Of a stretch of 14,307 bases of DNA, positions 4,986 to 13,008 are shown in pieces. Every line of letters begins with the position of its first letter. The first letter of the stretch is position 1. The stretch covers positions 1 through 14,307 of the forward strand of contig JABIUH010000232.1 in the NCBI GenBank assembly GCA_018701055.1, in the 5' to 3' direction. This stretch comes from Woeseia sp. GTDB taxonomy: Bacteria; Pseudomonadota; Gammaproteobacteria; Steroidobacterales; Woeseiaceae. A program made the position numbers and the translations under genes. The notes beneath the pieces were generated by a model. It was not told where the DNA came from and did not search any database. It saw only the letters and a list, made by a program, of their open reading frames with translations.

Positions 4986-5732
4986 CTAGAGCGTACGCTC
5001 AATCAACACGCGTACGACCGGATTGTCGAATCGATGCTGACCGGTGAGATCCGACGTTACGAGCCCGTCATCTTGGCTAATTACGCCGGAATGCATCGAG
5101 ACTCGATCGCCCTGATCGTCACGAGCGGCATTAAAGCCTTCACCGCCACCAACTGGTCCCGGAATCTCCGCAGCCAACTCTGTGTCGGCTTCGGTGCCAG
5201 CGTCGTATGCAATCGAATCGAAACGCATCGTATCGCCTACAGCCAGCGTATCAACCGCTACGCCGTTGATACCGGTAAACGCATCATTGGTGTTGACGAG
5301 CATCGTTGTCGCACTAATACGCAAACCAGGGCGATCGGAGTCCAAAACGTCGAGCGTTATCGATTCGCTGCCACCCGGTCCGATGGGTGCGGCACCGCTA
5401 TTGGTGACTACAACCGTCGCATCAGCATTGGCCTCCGCAAGAAGCGCACTATTATCGCCTCCTTCGGCCAGTCCCTCCAACCCCTGACTGGCCGGCGAGC
5501 CAACCGCGAACACAGCATAGCCATCCTGATGCGCGATGACTCCAACGGGAGACAACGGCTGCGCATTCGTAAGATTCGTGAAGGTGACCGTGTAGGACGC
5601 TGCCGGTGGTGGCGGTGGTGGTGCCGGCGGATTGGCGACCGGCGCACTGCTATCGCTGTCGCAAGCCGACACGATCGTCGCTACGGCCAGTAATAATACG
5701 AGCCGTAGTTTGTTTCCATTTAGGAATTTCAT
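4986..5732 (-). CDS. Spondin_N-domain lipoprotein
   Basis: The 248-residue protein starts at an ATG with AAGGGG nine bases upstream, and that SD overlaps the stop of the preceding paralogue. A lipoprotein signal (basic start, LVLLLAVATIVSAC) puts the lipidated Cys at residue 24. The next residue is Asp, which in enterobacteria keeps lipoproteins in the inner membrane, so a periplasmic inner-membrane location is likely if the Lol rule holds here. A proline-rich tether (NPPAPPPPPP, about 34-43) leads to a Spondin_N-type domain, shown by YTVTFTNLTNAQPLSPVGVI, GSPASQGLEGLAEGGD and the end HRFDNPVVRV. Bacterial members are secreted beta-sandwich proteins of unclear function, perhaps adhesive or matrix-related. 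It is the second gene of an operon with the paralogue at 5743-6447, and the broken two-component pair follows downstream. Confidence 0.85.
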   Translation of the reverse strand: MKFLNGNKLRLVLLLAVATIVSACDSDSSAPVANPPAPPPPPPAASYTVTFTNLTNAQPLSPVGVIAHQDGYAVFAVGSPASQGLEGLAEGGDNSALLAEANADATVVVTNSGAAPIGPGGSESITLDVLDSDRPGLRISATTMLVNTNDAFTGINGVAVDTLAVGDTMRFDSIAYDAGTEADTELAAEIPGPVGGGEGFNAARDDQGDRVSMHSGVISQDDGLVTSDLTGQHRFDNPVVRVLIERTL

Positions 5733-5742
5733 CGTCGTCCCC

Positions 5743-6447
5743 TTACTGTACGGTTACAACAACCCGAATCACCGGGTTCAACCACCGGTGCACAGTGTTG
5801 TCGAGATCACTGGTACCGCCTGTGGGATCGGAATCTCCCAAGTTGTTGCGATGAATGTGCACATTCGGGTTAACGTCTGGTCCTGCAGAACCTGTTCCGC
5901 CAGTACCATTTGCACCGCCTGGATCTGCTGGGATACCTGCAGCGCCTGGTGCGCCACCGCCCGTAACGAGCTCATCATTCGCTTCAGTGCCCGCGTCGTA
6001 AGCCGGTACGTTGTAAATGTACGTGCCTGGATTCGTCGGTATGGTGATTCCGTTGAGTCCCGCAAATGCGTCATTCGTTGGCAAAAGCATCCCAACAACA
6101 GAGAGCAGCACATTTGCTGTGCCGTCTGTATCAAGATCGACATTAGTGCTACTGGCTGGCGCCAACAGGCCGCCCGCTGGGTTTTCAGCATTCGTTGCGC
6201 CAAGCGCGGTCAGGTCCGTTACCAAACCGGAAATATCGCCGCCTTCAGCCATGGCTTGCAGACTAGCGGAAGCCGGTTGGCCCGTAGAAAACAGACTTGA
6301 ACCAGCGGGATGTGCCGTAACCAAGAGTGGAGTAAAATAGATACCGTTGGTCAAATTGACCACGCGGACATTAAACTGGGCTGCGTGTGCAGATACCCCA
6401 GAGAGGAGAATTGCTGCAGCTACTGCAGATTTCAAAAACACTTTCAT
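5743..6447 (-). CDS. Secreted Spondin_N-domain protein
   Basis: The 234-residue protein starts at the ATG at 6445-6447, chosen because a strong GGAGG lies nine bases upstream and a Sec signal peptide follows at once (MKVFLKSAVAAAILLSGVSA, probable cleavage after AHA at residue 22). A longer frame to 6486 exists but lacks an RBS. The mature part begins with the typical strand NVRVVNLTNGIYFTPLLVTA, then the motif FSTGQPASASLQAMAEGGD, DAFAGLNG, YDAGTEANDE, a Gly/Pro-rich insert, and the end HRWLNPVIRVVVTV. It aligns along its whole length with the downstream lipoprotein, so the pair arose by duplication. This copy is released to the periplasm or beyond while the other is membrane-anchored. The gap between the two genes is ten bases, which implies co-transcription. 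Biochemical role unknown. Confidence 0.86.
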   Translation of the reverse strand: MKVFLKSAVAAAILLSGVSAHAAQFNVRVVNLTNGIYFTPLLVTAHPAGSSLFSTGQPASASLQAMAEGGDISGLVTDLTALGATNAENPAGGLLAPASSTNVDLDTDGTANVLLSVVGMLLPTNDAFAGLNGITIPTNPGTYIYNVPAYDAGTEANDELVTGGGAPGAAGIPADPGGANGTGGTGSAGPDVNPNVHIHRNNLGDSDPTGGTSDLDNTVHRWLNPVIRVVVTVQ

Positions 6448-6613
6448 CGCCGAAAACCTCCGTCTTATTAGTAAAATGGCGTACAACGGGAAGTATCGAC
6501 GCGAGTTATCACGGAGAGGTCACAGGCAGATTCTCTTTCGCTCCCGTGAGGAATTATGGTTCATGTATAATTCCAACAACTGCACGGTACGAAACACATC
6601 GCTGGACTGAACG
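6448..6613. promoter_or_regulatory. Divergent intergenic region with a TATAAT box
   Basis: This 166-bp region serves the Spondin_N operon to the left and the DUF5062-like gene to the right. On the plus strand TATAAT (6566-6571) is a perfect -10 sequence 42 bases before the right-hand start, but no good -35 lies 16-18 bases upstream. On the minus strand GGAGG at 6457-6461 is the RBS of the Spondin_N gene, and TACTAAT slightly upstream is only a weak -10 candidate. No clear operator was seen. Confidence 0.4.
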
Positions 6614-6877
6614 ATGGCCAAAAAACTCAAAAACGAAAAAGCGCTGCTAAAAGAAGCTCTGCGGATGGTGATGACGGATGCGGTCAAGCGCGGCGTCGTT
6701 GAATTTGAAGCGACCGACCCGCAAAGTTTAAAAATTGAATATGCTTATCGACTATTGATTCACGACAAGAAAATCAGCCCGCTACCGCCCGATCAGCTTA
6801 CGATTCCGAAGATGAAGCACCGTTTGGCAATGTGGGTCACGCATGAATTACCCGCCGGCCATGCGCTGCTAAATTAG
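6614..6877 (+). CDS. Small DUF5062-like protein
   Basis: The 87-residue cytoplasmic protein is lysine-rich at the N-terminus (KKLKNEKALLKEALRM). It then has a helical segment with AVKRGVVEFE, a central IEYAYRLLIHDKKISPLPPD, and a conserved-looking end KMKHRLAMWVTHELPAGHALL. Length, composition and the pattern K-E-ALLKEAL / LL-HDK-I-PLP / MKHRLA-W agree with my memory of the DUF5062 family of gammaproteobacteria, whose function is unknown. The ATG follows a weak RBS. A TATAAT box lies 42 bases upstream. The gene is monocistronic, divergent from the Spondin_N operon and convergent with the peroxidase gene, with 21 bases between the stops. The family assignment is from memory, but the coding character is well supported. 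Confidence 0.7.
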   Translation: MAKKLKNEKALLKEALRMVMTDAVKRGVVEFEATDPQSLKIEYAYRLLIHDKKISPLPPDQLTIPKMKHRLAMWVTHELPAGHALLN

Positions 6878-6898
6878 CCGAAGACCTTCGACAGCAAT

Positions 6899-8035
6899 CT
6901 ATTGTTCAAGCAACGGCTCGTAGCGCTCGTCAGTCAGCGCTCTTAGAAAGGCGGCCAACGCGCTGGCGCGCCTAGGCGTGATGGGTTGCCCCTGCTGCAA
7001 CAAATTGAGTTCTATATTCTCAGCAACCTCTGGTTCGCCCCAGGGCTTTGACGTCTCCGGGTTGGTATTCGCCCCAATAGTACTCAACAGAAATTTATCG
7101 TAGAACAAAATGGCCGTTTCGAGATCCTGAAACACACCGTTGTGCATGTACGGTGCTGTTACTGCAACATTGCGCAGGCTCGGTACTCGAAATTTACCGG
7201 CATGTGAAGAGTCATCCACGCGGGGATTTCCCAGCAGACCAACATCCGGTTCGCTAACCCCATTTCTTGCACGCACCGCATCGTTCACCGGAAGGCCAAT
7301 ATTGTGATAAGTATGATCTGTGAATAATTCGTGCTGAGTATTCTCTCGCTGGTCCAAAAGATGACATCCATGACAGCTAATCAGTTGCGAGAAAAATAAC
7401 ATCCGGCCAAGCTCCTCTTCCGCGGACAACACATACTCGCCACGGATGAAGCGATCGTATTTTGAATCAAATGACGAAAATAGATCTGACCTCTCAAATG
7501 TGGCGATACTTTCTCCAATTGCGGTAAGCGCCGAATCCGGATCATCGAGAATTCGACGGCCGAAGAGCGCAGAGAAAGATGCGAGGTAACTAGGATTTTC
7601 GCGAATTCTGTCAACCAACGCCGCCGAATTAGGCATCGCCATTTCGACGGGATTCAGGAATGGTTCTTGCGCTTGCTCAGCCTGTGTCGCCGACCTACCA
7701 TCCAGAAAAAGGCCACCCACATACTCGCCATCTTGATTCACGTGAAAATTGGGTACCTGGTCTGCATAGGCGATACTGGGCGTATTGCGATCACCGAGTG
7801 AACGGCTGTCGTCACCTATCGACACAGCGCCTCCAACGATATTGGCGCGATTGTCTGAAAACGCCGCACCCGGTTCATGGCACGACGAACAGGACTGGTT
7901 TCGAGTGAGGGAAAGGTTAGTATCGAAAAACAGCGCCTGCCCGAGCTCGGCCATTTCAAAGGTAGATTCTTCAATGCTGGTACAACTGCTGCTTGTGATA
8001 AGCAGTGCAACGATGTAAACGTAACGAAGTAACAA
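6899..8035 (-). CDS. Di-haem cytochrome c peroxidase (CCP/MauG family), probable lipoprotein
   Basis: The 378-residue protein has two c-type haem sites, CSSCH (C49, C52, H53) and CHGCH (C221, C224, H225), in the two-domain order of bacterial di-haem peroxidases. Other family landmarks are LGQALFFDTNLS, the LDGRSATQAEQAQEPFLNPVE segment (residues 111-131) and PSLRNVAVTAPYMHNGVF, with M297 as a possible distal ligand of the electron-transferring haem. MauG-type enzymes have Tyr there, so a peroxidase that reduces periplasmic H2O2 is the better guess. The start is TTG (8033-8035), supported by AGGAAGAAG just upstream and by the hydrophobic leader that follows. Cys18 in TSSSC is a weak lipobox, otherwise an N-terminal anchor. 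It is divergent from the serine dehydratase gene. Confidence 0.88.
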   Translation of the reverse strand: MLLRYVYIVALLITSSSCTSIEESTFEMAELGQALFFDTNLSLTRNQSCSSCHEPGAAFSDNRANIVGGAVSIGDDSRSLGDRNTPSIAYADQVPNFHVNQDGEYVGGLFLDGRSATQAEQAQEPFLNPVEMAMPNSAALVDRIRENPSYLASFSALFGRRILDDPDSALTAIGESIATFERSDLFSSFDSKYDRFIRGEYVLSAEEELGRMLFFSQLISCHGCHLLDQRENTQHELFTDHTYHNIGLPVNDAVRARNGVSEPDVGLLGNPRVDDSSHAGKFRVPSLRNVAVTAPYMHNGVFQDLETAILFYDKFLLSTIGANTNPETSKPWGEPEVAENIELNLLQQGQPITPRRASALAAFLRALTDERYEPLLEQ

Positions 8036-8122
8036 GTATTCTTCTTCCTAGTGCTGCAAGATCTTTGCTCGAACCAGCCCCTATAATAATCTAAAGCGTC
8101 CGCAAGATATCGAATTCCTACT
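8036..8122. promoter_or_regulatory. Divergent promoter region between the peroxidase and serine dehydratase genes
   Basis: The 87-bp gap holds AGGAAG as RBS of the minus-strand peroxidase gene and a good -10 box TATAAT (8082-8087) on the plus strand, 35 bases before the dehydratase ATG. No convincing -35 partner is visible, which suggests activator dependence or a weak promoter. The dehydratase has no clear SD sequence. Confidence 0.45.
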
Positions 8123-9520
8123 ATGGCAATCAGCACATTTGACTTATTTACGATCGGCATAGGCCCGTCCAGTTCACACACAGTTGGGCCCATGCGCGCG
8201 GCCAGAACGTTTGCGACAAAACTACATGAGCGAGACTTACTTGGCACTGTAGAAAGACTCACAGTGCATCTGTACGGGTCACTCGGTGCAACCGGACGAG
8301 GTCACGGCAGCGACAAGGCTATTGTTCTCGGCCTTGAAGGCGCCACGCCTGAAACTGTCGATGTCGACGGTATTCAACAGCGCATGGAGTCTTTGCGCGA
8401 ATCGGCACGGCTCCATATTCTCAGCACACATGAAATCAACTTTGATTTGCGTGAGAACCTGGTTTTTGAAAAGCGCGAGTCGCTACCAGGCCATCCGAAC
8501 GGCATGCGCTTCAACGCGTACGACAAAAGCGGCAGCGAGATTTTTTCTCGCGTCTACTACTCGGTTGGTGGAGGGTTTGTCGTCAACGAAGACAAGACCG
8601 ACGATCCGGTCATCGTGGAATCAGCAATTGATTTGCCTTATGCCTTTGACAGCGGGGAGGAGTTACTGGCGCTTTGCCATAAACATCAGCTGTCGATCAG
8701 CGACCTGATGTTGCAGAACGAATTGGCCTGGCGCAGCGAAGAAGACATACGGACACAACTATTAACTATCTGGCATGCCATGCAGGCTTGCGTAGACAAA
8801 GGCTGCAAGACCACCGGTGTTATGCCGGGCCTGAAAGTGAAACGTAGAGCAGCTGCATTATATGAACAACTCGCCAGCCACCCGGAAGCGGCATTGCGTG
8901 ATCCACTCACAATCATGGACTGGGTCAATTTATACGCGTTAGCCGTCAACGAGGAAAACGCCGTCGGCGGACGAGTTGTTACCGCACCCACGAATGGCGC
9001 TGCCGGAATCATACCTGCCGTATTACATTATTATGTGCGCTTTTGCGGCGGATCGAATGACGATGGCGTTGTGCGCTTTTTGCTCACGGCCGGTGCGGTA
9101 GGCTTATTGTTCAAACGCAATGCGTCAATTAGTGGCGCCGAAGTTGGGTGTCAGGGAGAGGTCGGCTCAGCTTGTTCGATGGCAGCAGCCGGGTTAACCG
9201 ACGCAATTGGCGGCAGCCCGGGTCAGGTCGAAAACGCGGCCGAGATCGCTATGGAACACAATCTAGGTCTAACCTGCGACCCGATTGGAGGGTTGGTGCA
9301 GATTCCTTGCATCGAACGCAATGCGATGGCGTCGGTAAAGGCGATCAACGCATCCCGGCTCGCCATGCGGGGCGACGGCGAACACTTTGTATCGCTTGAT
9401 AAGGTTATCCAAACAATGCGTGAGACCGGACGTGACATGCAGGATAAATATAAAGAGACCTCTCGTGGCGGTCTGGCCACGAACGTTATCGAAGTACCGG
9501 TAAACTTTATCGAGTGCTAG
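8123..9520 (+). CDS. sdaA: L-serine ammonia-lyase, single-chain iron-sulphur type
   Basis: The 465-residue enzyme converts L-serine to pyruvate and ammonia in the cytoplasm using a [4Fe-4S] cluster. The N-terminal beta domain begins with FDLFTIGIGPSSSHTVGPMR (residues 6-25), the signature of the family, followed by YGSLGATGRGHGSDKAIVLG. The C-terminal alpha domain carries the catalytic part APTNGAAGIIPA and the cluster ligands C343 (GCQGEVGSA), C385 (LTCDPIGG) and C396 (IPCIERN). The protein ends exactly with Cys465, matching the tail-in-mouth cysteine described for the type 2 enzyme of Legionella, where the last residue caps the cluster in the absence of substrate. Length is normal. It is monocistronic and convergent with the flavin oxidase, with 14 bases between the stops. 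The paralogue name sdaB would fit equally well. Confidence 0.96.
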   Translation: MAISTFDLFTIGIGPSSSHTVGPMRAARTFATKLHERDLLGTVERLTVHLYGSLGATGRGHGSDKAIVLGLEGATPETVDVDGIQQRMESLRESARLHILSTHEINFDLRENLVFEKRESLPGHPNGMRFNAYDKSGSEIFSRVYYSVGGGFVVNEDKTDDPVIVESAIDLPYAFDSGEELLALCHKHQLSISDLMLQNELAWRSEEDIRTQLLTIWHAMQACVDKGCKTTGVMPGLKVKRRAAALYEQLASHPEAALRDPLTIMDWVNLYALAVNEENAVGGRVVTAPTNGAAGIIPAVLHYYVRFCGGSNDDGVVRFLLTAGAVGLLFKRNASISGAEVGCQGEVGSACSMAAAGLTDAIGGSPGQVENAAEIAMEHNLGLTCDPIGGLVQIPCIERNAMASVKAINASRLAMRGDGEHFVSLDKVIQTMRETGRDMQDKYKETSRGGLATNVIEVPVNFIEC

Positions 9521-9534
9521 CGTGAGTCCGACGA

Positions 9535-11169
9535 CTACGGTGCATCACGCATAACAATAAGATCGATCGCGTGATACGCGGATAAGATAGCGCCCTCCTG
9601 CCAGCCCTGCAGAATACTCAGGTGTTCACCTGCAAAGCATATATTCTCATCGGCAGTTAACAACGTGGATGGTGTAGACGTTCCCCATGCGCCCAGTTGA
9701 TAGGGAACTTTCGACCACGCAACGCTGATGCCGTTGTTCGTTTCACTCGACATCTGGCCGTGAACAGCACCACCTTGCGTAAGCGACGAATTGATCCGTG
9801 CCTGAGGCGATTGATTGGCAAAGTTGACGCCTGCACCACCACCAAAAATATACGCTCCGACAACAATACCGTTGCCCTGCCCAAACCCACTATTTGGGTA
9901 CCAAATTTGCGTAATGTCCTGCGCTGTCCAAGAAATTCCGCCGTAGATGTTGTGGTCTTGCTCCCAGAATCGTCGCGACTGAAACGCAATCTTGCCCGCA
10001 GGGGCATAGTTGAAGCTACTGATCTCCGATTGATGTGCAGACGAAAAATCATTTGGGATATTTCGCAAGACGGTTGCCGGAATCGTGCAAACGCAATAAT
10101 CGGCATCAAGTGTTTGCGGACTGCCGAAGCGATCCTGATAGATCACGCGCGTGCCGTCCGTGATTTTTCGAATTTCTAATACTTCTGCCTCGGTAACCAG
10201 ATCGGCAGCGACCCGAGCCGCAAAAGCGATGGCAATTTGATCCATACCGCCGACCGGTTGCAGCATGGTCGGCTGCTGGTTGAGGCCTTCGCCAAATGCT
10301 AGTCGTTGCGAAAAAAATGTTTCCGAGATTAAATCTTGCAGCGCTAACGGTGACAACAATGAACCACGCTGACGGCTGCCAACATTTTCCAACCCAGGAA
10401 AACCGGCGCGCGACGTACCCCCGTAGTTAGACGCGGAATCAAGGGCGCCAAACTGCGTCAACATGGCGACAATTCGAATTTTGTCAGTCGCACTCAGCTC
10501 CTGATCCAGTGCGCTCTGATTGACTGCAAGCGCAAGCAACCTTGCAATGTTGCCGCGTGAATCGGCATGCAATCTGCGAGCGACAACGGGTTGCCCGCCG
10601 AATGCCGTACCGGAGTGCAGCAGAGCCGCACGGTTGTCATTAACAAAGGTCTCCAATACCACCCCGAATTCTCGGCAGTAGGCCAATAGAAATTCGTGAT
10701 GATGCGGAATACGTGCTGGACCGGGATTGAAATAGAGATCATTGCTGATACCGAACTGACAGGTTTGCGTAGAGTCGGTTTCTGTCGCTACGTCGCCCGA
10801 GCGAATGGTCCGATTTCGACCGCCAGCGCGTGCTGTCGCCTCAAGAATCGTGCAGCTATAGCCGAGTCGCGTCATTTCGAGCGCAGTTGTCATACCTGCA
10901 ACGCCGCCGCCAAGAATGGTAACGGAGCGACCACTACCGACACTTGCGGGCCAGTCTCCTGGCCGTGGCGAGATTAACGCTGAGGGGGGTGGCGGGGGCG
11001 CAGGTGGATTGGCCACAACACCCGGCGCTGCCGATGACGATCCGCAACTTGTCGTTGCTGCGCCCAGACCCATCGCTATCATTGTTTTGAGCATTGCCGA
11101 ACTTCCGGCGGCGCGTCCAATTGCTGTCAGAAAGTCACGTCTCGCAAGGGGATTCTTGTTTACTGCCAT
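9535..11169 (-). CDS. Exported flavin amine / L-amino-acid oxidase
   Basis: The 544-residue protein begins at the ATG at 11167-11169, preceded by GAAGAG. A TTG 18 bases upstream is less likely. The N-terminus has a twin-arginine motif (ARRDFL, R10-R11), a hydrophobic stretch and a possible lipobox Cys at 42 (TTSC), which suggests Tat export of a folded flavoprotein as a lipoprotein. A proline-rich tether (NPPAPPPPP, 54-62) follows. The FAD-binding motif is GGGVAG (87-92) with the acidic end ILEATARAGGRNRTIR. The substrate segment NPGPARIP and the C-terminal FAD motif ICFAGEHLSILQGWQEGAI place it with L-amino-acid oxidases and tryptophan monooxygenase-like enzymes of the flavin amine oxidase superfamily. 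The expected reaction gives 2-oxo acid, ammonia and H2O2. Substrate not determined. Confidence 0.9.
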   Translation of the reverse strand: MAVNKNPLARRDFLTAIGRAAGSSAMLKTMIAMGLGAATTSCGSSSAAPGVVANPPAPPPPPSALISPRPGDWPASVGSGRSVTILGGGVAGMTTALEMTRLGYSCTILEATARAGGRNRTIRSGDVATETDSTQTCQFGISNDLYFNPGPARIPHHHEFLLAYCREFGVVLETFVNDNRAALLHSGTAFGGQPVVARRLHADSRGNIARLLALAVNQSALDQELSATDKIRIVAMLTQFGALDSASNYGGTSRAGFPGLENVGSRQRGSLLSPLALQDLISETFFSQRLAFGEGLNQQPTMLQPVGGMDQIAIAFAARVAADLVTEAEVLEIRKITDGTRVIYQDRFGSPQTLDADYCVCTIPATVLRNIPNDFSSAHQSEISSFNYAPAGKIAFQSRRFWEQDHNIYGGISWTAQDITQIWYPNSGFGQGNGIVVGAYIFGGGAGVNFANQSPQARINSSLTQGGAVHGQMSSETNNGISVAWSKVPYQLGAWGTSTPSTLLTADENICFAGEHLSILQGWQEGAILSAYHAIDLIVMRDAP

Positions 11170-11314
11170 AGCAATGCTCTTCGGCAAGCCAATACGACCA
11201 CTTACTCGCGACTATCGACGTTTATTGAGAACTAAATTGGACCCGCGATGAAGGCGTTAATTCCACGAACTCAACCCTTTAGCACACGATTCGAGCCTGC
11301 GCTCCGCTGTCCAG
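11170..11314. other. Non-coding gap between the ABC permease and oxidase genes
   Basis: This 145-bp stretch must hold the promoter of the oxidase gene and the end of the ABC operon transcript. I see no hairpin with a T run and no convincing promoter pair. Confidence 0.4.
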
Positions 11315-12076
11315 CTATATACGGAGTCGATAGCCCGTCTTGAAGATCCACCACACGACGCCAATGCAGAGAAACAGAAATCCGCCGGTCATCACCAAAC
11401 TTAAACCGAGGGAAACATCGGCATTTCCATAAAAGCTCCACCGGAAACCACTGATGAGATAAACCACTGGGTTAAACAACGTAATGGTCTGCCACACGGG
11501 CGGCAACATGCTGATCGAATAAAAACTACCGCCCAGAAACGTTAACGGTGTAATGATCAAGGTCGGCACGATTGCGAGCTTCTCCCAATTGTCGGCCCAA
11601 ACACCCAGAATGAATCCGAATAAGCTGAATGTGATTGCAGTCAGTATCAAAAATAGCAACATCCAACCTGGATGCATTATCTCGACGTCTACGAAAAGAT
11701 TTGCCGTCGCGAGAATAATCCCGCCCAAAACAATTGACTTCGTTGCAGCAGCGCCGACGTAACCGATGACGATTTCAACAACGGAAACCGGCGCCGACAG
11801 TAATTCGTAAATTGTGCCTGAAAAGCGTGGAAAATAGATTCCAAATGATGCATTCGAAATACTCTCGGTAAGTATAGACAGCATCAGTAAACCCGGCACA
11901 ATAAACGAACCGTAGCTAACGCCGTCAATTTCCGTAATCCGGGAACCGATCGCAGCACCGAAGACAACGAAATAAAGCGACGTAGACATCACTGGAGATA
12001 CGATACTTTGAAATAGTGTACGTCGGGTCCGGGCCATCTCGAATTTGTAGATCGACTTGATGCCGTGCCAATTCAT
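11315..12076 (-). CDS. ABC-2 type transporter permease (YadH-like)
   Basis: The 253-residue membrane protein has about six hydrophobic segments, at roughly residues 25-45, 57-78, 103-128, 135-160, 168-190 and 225-248. It has a basic cytoplasmic N-terminus (KFEMARTRRTLFQSIVSPV) and the ABC-2 motif region GSFIVPGLLMLSILTESISN, with FNPVVYLISGFRWSF near the end. It should form a homodimer that works with the ATPase encoded just upstream as an exporter. Its ATG overlaps the ATPase stop by four bases (ATGA), which implies translational coupling. It is the last gene of the operon. The closest type in my memory is YadG/YadH of E. coli, whose substrate is not firmly known. Drug or polysaccharide export are alternatives. 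Confidence 0.9.
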   Translation of the reverse strand: MNWHGIKSIYKFEMARTRRTLFQSIVSPVMSTSLYFVVFGAAIGSRITEIDGVSYGSFIVPGLLMLSILTESISNASFGIYFPRFSGTIYELLSAPVSVVEIVIGYVGAAATKSIVLGGIILATANLFVDVEIMHPGWMLLFLILTAITFSLFGFILGVWADNWEKLAIVPTLIITPLTFLGGSFYSISMLPPVWQTITLFNPVVYLISGFRWSFYGNADVSLGLSLVMTGGFLFLCIGVVWWIFKTGYRLRI

Positions 12077-13008
12077 TTGATTCTCTTCACCAGACCAACA
12101 AAAATTTCTTCCAGGGAACTCTGCGTAGTTTTGACATCACGAAAATAAATACGCGCTTCCCGAAGATCGCTTAGAAGTGTCGTAATACCCGTGTTCTCGG
12201 CCTGCGTGTCGTAGTTATAAATTATTTCGTTCCCGCCGGCGCGAATCTCTAGGTCGTATGAAGCGAGTGCTGTGGGTACGGCATCCAATGGTTCGTCCAA
12301 TTCCAGAATAAGCTGTTTCTTGCCCAGCTCGCGCATCAGGCTCTTTTTATCCTGAACAAGAATAATCTCACCATGATTGATGACGCCAATTCGGTCGGCC
12401 ATTTGCTCGGCTTCTTCGATGTAGTGCGTCGTAAGAATGACGGTAACGCCGGAGTCGCTTAATCCACGAACGATGTCCCACATATCCTGCCGAAGTTCAA
12501 CGTCAACTCCCGCCGTCGGTTCATCCAGAAAAAGAATCTGCGGCTCGTGCGCTAAAGCCTTGGCAATGAGGACGCGCCGCTTCATACCTCCTGAGAGCGA
12601 CATAATTACACTGTCCTTTTTGTCCCATAACGACAGAGATTTAAGCGTTTTCTCCAAGTGACCCGGATTCGGTGCTTTGCCAAACAACCCACGACTAAAG
12701 GCGATGGTGTCCCAAACCGACTCGAAGGTTTCCGTTGTCAGTTCCTGGGGCACGAGACCAATGAGTGATCGCGTCTGGCGAAATTCGCTAACCGTATCGA
12801 ACCCAGCGACTGTAACTCGGCCAACAGTCGAATTGACGATGCCACAAATGATATTAATCAGCGTTGTCTTACCAGCACCGTTGGGCCCTAGTAACGCGAA
12901 AATTTCGCCCGCATTTATATCGAGGTTAACGTTACTTAGGGCCTCAAAACCATCGTCGTACGTTTTCCCCAATCCGGATACACTAATGATATTCGCAGCA
13001 CCACTCAT
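12073..13008 (-). CDS. ABC transporter ATP-binding protein (YadG-like)
   Basis: The 311-residue ATPase has all the standard motifs: Walker A GPNGAGKTT (41-49), Q-loop Q88, signature LSGGM (138-142), Walker B ILFLDEP (158-164) and the H-loop H195 in LTTHYIEEAEQMADRIG. A C-terminal extension of about 95 residues (from about 215) ends in SSLEEIFVGLVKRI, as in CcmA/YadG-type subunits of ABC-2 exporters. The ATG overlaps the stop of the amidohydrolase by one base (TAATG), and the end overlaps the permease start. The three genes are therefore co-translated, and the substrate of the pump may be linked to the amidohydrolase reaction. That link is an inference from context only. Confidence 0.93.
   Translation of the reverse strand: MSGAANIISVSGLGKTYDDGFEALSNVNLDINAGEIFALLGPNGAGKTTLINIICGIVNSTVGRVTVAGFDTVSEFRQTRSLIGLVPQELTTETFESVWDTIAFSRGLFGKAPNPGHLEKTLKSLSLWDKKDSVIMSLSGGMKRRVLIAKALAHEPQILFLDEPTAGVDVELRQDMWDIVRGLSDSGVTVILTTHYIEEAEQMADRIGVINHGEIILVQDKKSLMRELGKKQLILELDEPLDAVPTALASYDLEIRAGGNEIIYNYDTQAENTGITTLLSDLREARIYFRDVKTTQSSLEEIFVGLVKRIK

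Noticed and set aside
4740..5693. 317-codon plus-strand ORF
   Set aside because: It lies opposite the Spondin_N lipoprotein and the regulator, both supported by motifs. Its product is Arg/Ile-rich without domains.
5632..6300. 222-codon plus-strand ORF
   Set aside because: Antisense shadow of the secreted Spondin_N gene; Cys/Trp/Arg-rich nonsense composition.
7816..8262. 148-codon minus-strand ORF across the peroxidase-dehydratase intergenic region
   Set aside because: It overlaps both well-supported genes and has no family features.
9521..9534. Shared terminator between the convergent dehydratase and oxidase genes
   Set aside because: The 14-base gap holds no hairpin or T run.
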